This document shows, piece after piece, positions 20,843-32,800 of a DNA stretch of 64,000 nt; position 1 is the stretch's first letter, and every line of letters begins with the position of its first letter. This DNA is from Apostichopus japonicus (taxonomy: Eukaryota; Echinodermata; Holothuroidea; Aspidochirotida; Stichopodidae). The DNA lies in contig NC_092568.1 in NCBI RefSeq assembly GCF_037975245.1, positions 30,050,001 through 30,114,000 of the forward strand, in the 5' to 3' direction. A model generated the notes under the pieces. That model searched no databases. It saw nothing but the letters and a program-made list of their open reading frames with translations, and had not been told where the DNA came from. The position numbers were made by a program, and so were the translations under genes.

Positions 20843-23800
20843 AACACATACAACACAGATAACATAATACAGAAAATCAGAATAATGAATAGTGTATATT
20901 TCAGACACGCCTGTGTCCTTCTTCAGGGCACAACGTGAAATGAAAAATAAACAAACAAACAAACACCGTACAGAGAACGAGCAAAAGAATATTGTAGCCA
21001 GAACTAGAGAAATCAACACCCCATCTCAAACCAACTGTTTCTACCAAAGAAACACATTTGACAAATCTAGACTGTGTTTGATGCTATAGGTTACCCGGCC
21101 CCCCCCCACCATCCCCCCAAAAAAACAAGTGGCTGTGATATTCTCACATGGTGAATTTCCTGTTCTGTTCAACAACTACATTCTGAATCTATGAAATCAC
21201 ACGTAACCTACCTTTCCTACAAGAAGCTCAAACAATAGCACCCCAAAACTCCACCAATCACAGGCTGAGGTCAAAGGTTGCAGACCCTGTACCTCTGGAG
21301 CTACATAGAAATTCTCTGCAGCCCAAGTACTCAAGACTGGTTTAATGCACTTCCATTGGCTAAAGAAGGTCAGTCGTATATGACCACCCTGGGCAAGAAG
21401 AATGTTGGCAGGATTTAAGTCTCTGTGTGTCAAACATAGAGAAAAGATACTGAGATTAAACGAAAAAGAGATACAAAAAACTGGCTAAAGGAGGTGACCA
21501 GCGTACGATTCATCTGGTATCACAAAACAAAAATGCTATGCAAAGTTGATAAACTGCTATACAAATGCAAACGTGTATAGCATTCTCTTGTACACAGGTA
21601 CCATAGCATTTTGTAGGGATAGCATTCTCTTGTACACAGGTACAATAGCATTTTGTAGGTGAACATTCACATCATTAAAACTTGTAAACAACTAAAGGAT
21701 CATTAATCTCATCTGGTCATCTCTAGCTGTATCTTTGAAAATTGAAGGAAAACAACAAACATATATCCATATTACCTGCAGATTATCCCACAGGCATGAA
21801 GACTGGCTACTGCGACTACGATCTCTGCTGCCCAGATTCGGATACAAGATTCAGGGAGATGGATCTTCCCCTGCTGCCTCCTGATATCGTCAAGGTAGGA
21901 GAAGAGAGAGGACAGAGAGGGCAACCTTTTGTCACGTCTATCACCGCTGGTAGCGGTCCTCGTCGTCGTTGTCAGGCTTCTCTCTTCATCTTTCGCTGTC
22001 GGTGAAGATATATTTTTGCTCTCAGCTTCTACGTTTGCCTTATTGCTGTCATCTTTCACGTTTGTTTGAGTTCCATGTAATGTTTTATCATCGATGGTTT
22101 TGGATTGATCCTTCTCTATATTTTCGCTCAGACTATCATCACTTTTAGAGTGTTCCTTTCCATTCACCATGTCTATGCTCCCCATCCCTCCTTTACGACT
22201 TGGTGTGGACTTCGACGAGCTCGTCGGTGAGCTCGGCCACTCTTTCATCACCTCTACCGAAGTTCTCCTCGGTTTGCTGGTATCGTCGACGGTCACCCAA
22301 GTATTGGTGACTTCTGAACTTCCGGCCACTCTCGCGGCATCAAATTCAAAAGGATTGACGCAGACGTTCAGTTCGTCTTCGCTTAAAACAGCTGGAATCT
22401 TTGGTCCATTTTTATCCTCCTTTTTCTCCGTTGAGGATTTACTGCCATCGCTTGCATCCATCCTCTCCCTGTCTGCCTCTTCCGTTTCATTTAATTTGAA
22501 AAATTCTTCCCATTTACTGGATTTTTTCGTATCGTTTGAATCTCTCACTTTTTCATCACTAGGACCAGAAAATTCCACTTCTTGTGCAGTTCCCAAGGAA
22601 AGATTGCCTTGATGAGACAGTTGTTGAGAATCTTGTGACCTACCAGTTATACTCTGATCACCAGACAATGATTCTGTTTTACTACCAGCAGTACCCACAA
22701 TGCCCCACCCATCATCATCACCAACGACACCAAATCCGCTTACATCAACAACCTTGACGTGTCTTGTTTGATCGTTGTAAAAGTCTTCCTCCTCGATCAT
22801 GCCACCACCTTCGTTGCTTATCTCGTTGACCTGGTCGATCACCTCTAAGGTCTCTGTAATGACTGTTTTGGCTTCATCCTCCGTAGAGGGTGCCGTCTCT
22901 AAAACCGAAACATCCTGACCTTGGTGAGTACCACCGTTTGCATACCGAAACACTGGCTTATCCACAACACCAGCACTTAAGGCCTCTGTTGGACTTTCCA
23001 CACTGTCGATGCTAAACAAATTAAATCGAGGAGGGGATGATGTAACCCCCATCCCCCCAGTATCGCAACTATTTCTTGTTCCGATATCGCCATTAATTTG
23101 ATAACTAGAGCTCTGTTCCATCAAATCGTTTAAACTCTCTCCTTCATCCACGATATCAAACTCACCGCTTTCTACTCCGACATTAGCTACTACCCCTAAA
23201 CCATCTTCCTCCATCTTTTCGGGTTCTCCGGACATTCTCTCTACAGGAGTGCCGCTGCCCTCCAAATTCTTTTCAGAGCTTGAGGTAGAGGCAGACAACC
23301 AATTAATTTCTTCTTCATCAGTTTTCTGAGGACCAGCCTCAAGAGAACCAGTGGCTGACGGAGTTAGAGTACCCTCCATGTCGGATTTACCCTCCCTCAC
23401 CCTAGTCCAATTATCCGCTGATAGATGGCGCCGTTCGTTTTCATCTCCTTCTAACAAATTTTGTTTTTGAACCTCCTCATCGACCCCTTCTTTTAAAGGC
23501 AGCTCTGAGTCTTGACCACTTAAACTCTTAGTTCTGGGCGACTGAGGGCTTTGACTTCTTGTGCCCATTACTTTTGACCCGGTCGGTGTCAGTTTTTGAG
23601 AGTCATGTTCTTCCTGATTTATATAAGGACTGACATAATCCCAGAGTTTTCCGCCTGAGGCGTACTCCAAAACGAGGTAAATGGAGATGTCGCTCTCGAT
23701 GAACCTACACAACCGAACTATGTGAGGGCAGTAGGAGGGTATGCAAGTACGGACCTTTTCGTCTGCAACGGCACATTTGTTCAAAACCTGTGTGAAATGT

Positions 23801-26800
23801 ATAAGAAGCAACATATTTTTAAATTTTACATTGCTTGACATCATACAGACTTTGTCATACATGATGTTTGTTTTGTCTGTTACTTGAATTGTGTTACAAT
23901 CATCTTTAAGAAATAGCTTCAAAGTCCTGAGCTATGAACGGTCATATTCTTGTTAACAATGAAGGATTTATGTATGACGAACTGAAGATGTCTTTACTTT
24001 CCACAGTAAGATAGATATCATTACTGTACACAACATTGCTGTCATCGTAAGAACCTCATTATTGAAAAAAGTTGGGGGGGGGGTAAATATACAAGAATAA
24101 ATATTTCTTGTCAGAACAACACTATATAACAATAAAGAGTGATCTGATGTATATGTCTTTAATAGTACAACTGACATATCTGTTTTAATTTCCCAATTAA
24201 TTAGTTTCGGTTTAATTTTCATTTGATTCAATTTCATTTAAAAAAAAAAAATTGAGTTAGAGTTGTTGTTAATAAAGGCACCTTTTGCCCAAGAAGCAAA
24301 TATCAAAAATCTATTTCTTGTTCAATCTGATGGCTCAATGTGCACTAACATAGTCACAGCAGAAACAATTTTGCATGAAAAATTGATTATTTAGTCTGAG
24401 ACAAACGGATTTCAACATTCCCAACGTCATAAAAGAATGATTCTCGAAGACAAATGAAACCATGACTGCCCTCCTCATCAAACTGAAGAAATGCAACTAA
24501 ATCTTTGTAGTTCATCGAACAAATTTACGGTACTGCATAAAAAAATTAGGCAAAAAAGTCATTTTAATTGCTAGAGAATCCAAAGTTTTTTGAGCTGGGC
24601 ATATTTTAAACTAACACATCTTCTTGCCAGTGATCAAAATACTGTACAAAATGTCAGTCAAGATTAAGAATGGTTGAAGCAATACATACTTTAATAATTA
24701 AAGTTTGGTAGCTGGTCATATCCAAGACCAACATCACTTTATCTACGACCCCGAGTACTTTAAAGTTCTTCAGTTCCTCAATGGATCCACGAAGATGTTC
24801 TGACGATGGGTCTGTCTCCATATCCAAGATTTCTGACTGAAATGTCAATATGGAAAAAAAAAAGATTCAATGAGGGACAAGTTGGTCATATGGTAAAGAT
24901 CTACTAGAAAAGGGGTTTTAAAGCAAGGTTATAGCCAGTCATAAAACATGTACCATTTAATCAACTCAACACTAGAGATGGCGCTATTTTACAATACATC
25001 TACATCTCTTACCTCCCATCTTTTGCTATTGTCCATATCTGAAAGATAATTGTTGTATACATCCTCTGCTCTCATCAAATATTGGGCTGTTTTCTTCCTT
25101 ACTGCTTCCCTTCTTGTCTTATTGGTTTCACCTGTTTCAAAAATAACATCAGTGTTACTGTCATTCAGGGACAAAAAAATATGTTTATTAAGTCAATAGA
25201 AACTACCTCTGGAACTCATGTTCATTGTGAAAATTATAGTTTTTACCTTTGGCAGTATATGAAACTAAAAAAAAATGTCAGTGAATTTATAGCCTTATGG
25301 TAGCAAAAGGGGACACTGCTTTCATTGAATATTTCAAAAATTGTTTATTTGTTCTGATTAACAATACACGCACACACATATACTTGTATTGTTTGGTTTG
25401 GAAGATATTTATAAGAAGGTACATACTAATCAATCTGCTTGGAACATCTCGAACAAAGAAAAGAGAAAAAAGAAGTTTGTCATTTTACAGACACCGTTTT
25501 GACCATTGATATTTAACCAAATATTTCAAAATGTTGGCACCTTTTGAGGGAGTATTTTATTTTGCATTAAAGTCAGTGTTTGTTCACAGTTCAACAGACA
25601 GGCAATACTAAACCCTAAACAACATTACTTTGCATGGCTAACAGAACTAGCTATCCTTACTATAATTATCCTTACTCATTTTATGCTCCTTTCAAGTTGT
25701 CCTTACCTGCTACTCCATTCAAGAGAATGCTGACGCCGGCCTTGTAAGAGTCAAATGCAGCTTGGTAGTAACCATTAGCCTCGTTCTGTAAGGCCATGCT
25801 AATGGCACGTCCAGCTTTAAAGAGATAATCATCTTCACCCCTAACGACCAACTTGGATATACTGTCTCCAGAGACGGTCCTTGATCGATTCTCTCCGTGC
25901 TGAGGGGATGGGTTAGGAGTCTCCTCTCGGCTGTCGACGATGCCCGCACTGTCATCCATCTGGGCATCCCGGTCTGCGGCTTCCTGGGCCCTTATGCAGC
26001 GGAGGTAGGCCTGGGCCATTGACGACCTTTGATCACGAGAAAGTCCTCTCTGGGCAGCACTGGAATCTGTGAAGACAAATTTGAAGGGAGAAAGAAAGAA
26101 GTATCGAGATAAGCATTAATGCTAAATTTCAAAACTCGAAAAAGATGAGGGGGAGGAATAGCAGATAACCCCTCTAAAATCTACACTTTTCTCCAGGGTA
26201 CACAGCTAAAGTTGCATCTGCACTAAAGCAGAGATGCAATGAATGCTAACATGCAATTCAAATGCAACCAGCTTTAACACATTGTGTAAACCGCAAGTTC
26301 AAACAGCATTAATTCACTGCATTATCCTTTTTTTTGTACCTGATTGTAAAGTAGGAAACAGGACAGTATGAATCTTCCACAATAATAACTACACTCGTTA
26401 CTATCGATTGGGGACAAAAGGATTGTAGGATAGTGAAATTAGTATTATAGGAAAACATGAAAGTATATTTGGCATAGCTCAAAGTTTGAGCCAAAGAATA
26501 ATTTTAGCATTGTCTTGCAAAATGGGAAATAGGTGGAGATAATTTTTTTTTTTTTTTTTTGGGTGGGGGGGGGGGGATAGGGTGAGAAAGAAGGAATATG
26601 TAACCTTTCAAAGCACTCTTTGCTTTTACATGTTATGAAATTATGAAAACAACATTCTGATATAAGCTGACCTTATGGAGTGAATCATTAGCATTGTTTA
26701 ACCTCGCTTATCTCTAGAAGGATTTGATTACAGGTTACATCTGAAAAACCTTGACTGAAATATTAAGGGCTATTTCATGGTAGAATTAATTGTGTCAAAA

Positions 26801-29800
26801 AATCATGTAAACACTCTAAATGAGGTCAAAACCATACTACAACAGCATGTTTGATATTAACAAAAAATCTTGTTATTTCTTTTCTCAAATTTCAAATAAA
26901 ATCTGAGGAATGTATATGGCAAGATCACAAAGAGTGACCATATGATGGCAATGACAATTGGATTGTATTTCAAGTTTTGCCAAAAATAAAATAAAAAGTT
27001 TCTAGTTCAGAGCACATTATCAGCTATTTCAAGCCAATATTCAAAATTCCAAATATCTAGAAGAAGCATTTTGTCATTATAGTATAACAGACTATATACT
27101 GGGAGCCATTTCCTGGAATAATGGTTGCTTAAGGAGGCAAACTTTATTAACATTCAAGTCAGCCTACCTATGTAGAATGCCTCTGTCTGTTAGTGAAATA
27201 CCTGTTTTTAACATCTAAGTATGTCTACCTGTGTAGAATCCCTTAGTCTGTTAGTGGAATACATCCAGTTACCTATCTTTCATGTTAAACATTTTAGAAT
27301 TTGGAATGTACAAAGGTGTACTCACCTGGGTCCTCACTGACAGGTAGAATAGCCGGTTCACTACTCTGGGGAGGAGGAACTACTTCATCTAGGGGTGGAG
27401 TATCCGGTACTGGAGGCAGCTGCAGGGTGATTCCACTGTCGGATGACAGATCTGTGGAGCTATTGGCTAGTGATGATTCATGTGACATATCTGGTGAGTC
27501 CCCTTTAAGATCAGCACACAAGTCCATGGCATGGAACAACCAGCTGTTACTAGTGTGAAGAGTTGGCGAGGTTGGTCCTGCTGATGAGTCTCCACCATCT
27601 GTGAATAGTTTGGAGAAAAAACACAAGTTACACTTAAAAATTAATGTTACCTATAAATTACATCCTATAACTAGAGCTGCTCTTGGTGTAGAGCTCACAC
27701 CAACACAGTAATTCTGCACCTTTACAAAGTCTAAACCTTGGCACCAGGATTACGTTTTTGACTTGAAATAAGTTGGAGCACTGGTGCCCTTATAAAGGAA
27801 CAGTATGAGAGGCCTTTTTAGTGGCTATCTAGTGTACACTACAAGTTATATTATAAATAGTCTGCTAAAAAAAAAAATCCCCTACCCACTTCCCTTAATC
27901 CTCTCTTTGTCTCTCCACTGTCTATCTCCTACCTCTCCTCTTTCCCTGCTGGTTTCTTTCTTTCTTCTCTCCATGCCTTGTCTACTAATCCCCTTACATC
28001 TATCTCTTTGTGTTCACCATGCTCATTAACCTGTCTGTGTTCTGTGCATGTGTTTGTCCCTTCTGTTACTGTTACTTGTCATTTAGCCTTTGAAGAAGAT
28101 CCTGCTAGGATCGAAACGTCAGGCCAACTTACTTTTACAACATTCTCTTACACAGGCTCTTTAGTGGATAAGCAGTTTGCTAACAGTTTTATTTTATTTT
28201 AATATTATAAATACAGATCAAGTTTACAGCTCAAGCACTTTAGAGAAGGAGATCTGAGTTACTTTCAGCAACATTTGGACACAATCAGACACCAACTCAA
28301 GCTGGAAGGGATCAACATTTCAACAAGATCTACTGCTATTTGTCGGAGAAGAAGCGTTGAGTGTATTTTCAAACGATGGCCCCCCAAAGACCCCCTCAAT
28401 GACCTTTGACATTCAATTCCTGAACACCCGATATGTGCCACTACTTACCTATTACTGTGACCAAGTTTTGAGATCTATTGCTAGTTGTGGGAGGAGAAGC
28501 ATGTTTGGTAATTTCAGGCAATGACCCCTACATGACCTTTTACCAAAAATTTATACCCACAACCAATGGCCCATCATCCAGTGATCATTGTGTCCAAGTT
28601 TTGTAGCAATCGGACATACAATTTACACATAGGATTACTTTAAGCAACTGTGAACAGATAGACAGACAGACAGACAGATGTCGATCACAATAGCTCACAC
28701 CAGCATGCTCTGCTGGCATGAACCAAAAACTGCAGACAAATGTCTGGTCATAATTTTACCCCAGGCTATGTTATGAGTGATTCACATTAACTGAAGAACT
28801 CCTTTTCTAGATTCTATAAATTAAAAAAATCTTCTCCCTCTCACTTCACTACAAATTTATTAACAAGAAATGGGTCTTATAAACAAGATGCCTCAAAAAA
28901 AGGAGAATCTATGACCACATAGTCACATATTTACCTACCAAAAATAACTACATGTTTACAGAATGCTCTAAGGAAAAAAAAAACACCGGTGCTCAAGTGC
29001 AAAGAACTTCAAAAGTGACGATGCTATGGTATGTTAAATGCCTTAGGCAAGCTGTGGATGTATACACAATGTCAAGATGTGACGATAACCCCCCCCCCCC
29101 CCAAAAAAAAGGTCTTTTTTTTTTGCACTCTCTTCTATTTCTGACACAACAGCAAATTTAAGATAAATGTTTGTTTTATTAAGAATATTACCAGCTAGAG
29201 GGTCAAAGACAGAGATGTCATGAAGTTGAGGGAGAGGTGTGTTTGGAAGGGAGTCCTCGCTGAATGTGGTTCTATCATCGTCACTGCCTCCGTCATATAC
29301 GTATCCTTCCCCTCTGTCCTCTTCTAGATTATCCTCCATTTCATCCTCATCTTGTCGATGTAGCCACACCCCACCGAGCAACCCTGCTTCCCCTTCTCCT
29401 TCCGCGCCATCTCTTGGCGAGACTGTTGGCGTTTTCTCCATCTCTGACGTTAAACTTTCTGTGTGTGTGGTATCCCCTGCGCTTGTCTCTCCCGCAACTT
29501 GTTCTCCGTGGACGGGACAAGAATCGACTTTCGATGGTAGTAATAATGGAGCTGCTTTTGTTTTCTTTTCTATAATTTGAACGCCTCCCTTCAAAGAGAT
29601 AGAAAGGGGAAAAAGTAAGCGTACATGTTGACAGTTAGATGAAGCAGTGTAGACTATAACTACTATCAGCGAGCGAGTAGGATAATTTTAGGATACAAAA
29701 TAGCAAGGAAAAATTTGAATCCTGCATTTTAAATCTACAGTGACCCGGTTTTGCCATGTTATAAAACAGAAATCCATGCAGTAAGAAAAGCAGAGACAAC

Positions 29801-32800
29801 ATAACGTTATAAATTTACCATCAATAGTTAGTGTGGAAACTCACTTCTAGGGGGCATGAGTTTATCAAAAGCCATTTCCGGGTGCGTTATGACCGTACAA
29901 ATCATATTCAGGCATTGAGACAGCTAAATGATGGATATTTTATTTGGCTGGCAATTTAATGTTTGTTTAGTGGGACGATACTTGTGACTTTCTAAACTGA
30001 CAAGTACAGTTAGCTAAAGAAAATTGAAACAATCTACGGATACAAAGCAAATCTGATAGAAAGGTTAAAATCCAACCTGGAAAAATTCTAGCATATGGAC
30101 ACATTTAGCCAGAATGGGCACTCTACTGGTGAATTCTAGTAGTTCTAACGCACTTTGCCGCCGTTCCTCGATGACGCTTTCTTCAAACCTCCCTGATGTG
30201 GATCAAAAAAGAAAAACCGAATAGAGTGTGTACAGTAGATGATGGTCTTAACAAGTTATTCCAGACTGAGTAACAAACAAGAGTCCAAGGAGAATATGGT
30301 TTCTTGCTTTAATAGTGGCATATAAAAGTGTTGTATGTCATCACCCAATATCATAATATTTATGCCCACATGTACCAGCTATTAACCAACAACTGCAGTT
30401 CATAGTTTGTATATAATCTGTTTTAAGGTTGTAGAGTTACTGCACTTTTATAATTTTGGCCCCCCCCCTAAAGAAATAGAGCCCGACAAAGTAGCTCAAA
30501 AAATATTTGCTCCCAAACATTTGAACCCCCAAAATATGTGGACCCAAATGGTACCAAAAATATTGAGCCCTACAAATTTGGGCCCAAAGAATGTGCCTCA
30601 TATGTATTTGAGGTGGAAATAAAAGTTTGAGCCCACCCAGCCCAAAACACGAGCCAGGAATTTCTGGGGCTCAGATGGTCGACATATACCAGGCTATTTG
30701 GGTGCAGAGTTAGCACAATTGATGTAAAGAAAATGTGGGTCCAAATGGTCCCAAAATGCAATTTGAGGTGGAAACTAGAGCAGCAAATGCTGCAGGGTCT
30801 CAACCCATCATCTGTGCAAGGTAAACCAACTCAGTGTAGGGCTGCCATGAATTTATAGTTAGTGTTGTATGTATGCACCATGTAATTACAGCAGACAGCT
30901 CAATGTGGTATTAAGCACTGGTAGCTCAATCAGGTCATACCGACTAGAACACATGTATTCTGTCTCTGAAAGTAGTTTTAGGCTTAGACCACTTCTCTGC
31001 TTAGACTGAGATAAACTGGCATCAAATATCAATTGAGGATTATAAGGGGTGATGCACCTTCACTGCAATTGACACACACATGGGTAAACTGTATATAATT
31101 GTCATAGGAATGATCTGCCTTCTGATATGCAATGGCTTATGACTTTCAGCTGTTCCACACCCTGAATATCTTCCTCCTCCAGATTAATGCTTATTTTGTG
31201 TTAGATTTGAGTAGGAGGTCGTTACAGTGCAAAAAACACATGAGCAGCTGTACTGGAGACCTAATCCCACCAAAGCCACCAAATTTACCCTAGTTTTTGT
31301 ATTGGTTATGAAATTACCAGCATATTTTCAACACACTGATAAAATATCAAGAACTTCAACAATAGCAAACACCACTTGTGACACACACAAAAACATATGG
31401 AATAAAGAAAAACATTTTTTTTTTAGACTTAATTATATTATTTTGCCTTTTTGTAAGGTGGGGTGAAATATTGTACTCTTCAGTTGTAACTTTTACTCAA
31501 TATCAAGTTAATTACCCATTTATTAACAATTATTACACATTTAACTTCTGCAACATGGTTAATATCAACATGTTCATCTAAAGTTCACATATTTTCATAA
31601 AAATCGGATGATTGAACCTAGCCACTTGGAAAATTCTGCGAAGGTGTCATAATCAATATTTGTGCTGCCATGGTACACATTACTATTATTATCATTATTG
31701 AGTGGAATGCATCTGATATTCATTATCCGCAGCCTATCAGGAGTTACAAAAATGTTATGATATAAATATGACAAATACTTTCTACATTTTGTAACATTGG
31801 ACAAAAATGAAGTAGCAATTGAGGTGCTGCAAAGAAACAAATGAACATCGCAGGTGTGACTTTAAATCACACTTAATATATATTACAGACCGTGCCATAT
31901 TTAGGTCCCATGACTAATAATGAAATATGAAAACCTCTCCAATGGTAAAAGGTGTCCTGTTGGTAGAAATAGTGTTATTAATAAATATACATTTCTAATA
32001 AATGACGGTTAAAGATAGCGTGCCATTGAATAATGAATATGGGATAATATAGTTATGAAGCTATGCAATCATTTACATAACTGCTACACAGATGGAATGA
32101 TGCATAGCAGACCATGGTGTTTTCAGTGATTTCTTGCATATCAACAAAATGAGGGAATCTGACAATTGTCATGCAAATATGGAATCTTGTTGATTATTTT
32201 TCTATATCATAAAAAACAATGGTACTTTAAGAAAGAAATATATTACCTACCAAATATTTTAGACTTTGCAAATTCTGGAAACTTCCCTGGTCGACGAAGG
32301 TTGAAATATACTGCTGACAATGCCTTGTGCAGCTTTTTGAAGTCATTATATCTTTTCCATACTACGACCTGCAAAGAAATAAATCGCATATTTAATGAGA
32401 GACATATCTATGCATGTTAGACATATGTTAGAAAATGAGAGACATACCCTGTATGTTATGCTTTTGAATTCATATATACACTACAATTTTTGAATGGTAG
32501 TGCAGGGCTACCAACTTTCTTCTGTTCGGACAGCCAAACTCAGCTGTGGAGGTTCTCTGGCTGACAGCTACAGTACTTATGTTAAATTGCATATGACTAT
32601 CGTAGGATCTACCCCCCAAATAGGAAAAATGATAAACCACTATCATCCCCAAAGCTTGTGTTCTATCACCGCACCTACATATCTATCAGTCTCCTACAGT
32701 GTCATCCTGCAGTGATATAGTATACAAATAATGAATGGTTATGAGTGCAATAGTGCAAATATTTCATGAGATGAAAGATGGAATGTTCCATTCAACAAGG

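Noticed and set aside
22169-22612. 147-codon + strand frame opposite RPS6KC1 exon 10
   Set aside because: It is antisense to a strongly supported coding exon and is explained by that exon's composition. No similarity is recognised.
29239-29580. Ser/Pro-rich + strand frames at 29.2-29.6 kb
   Set aside because: They are antisense shadows of RPS6KC1 coding exon 5.
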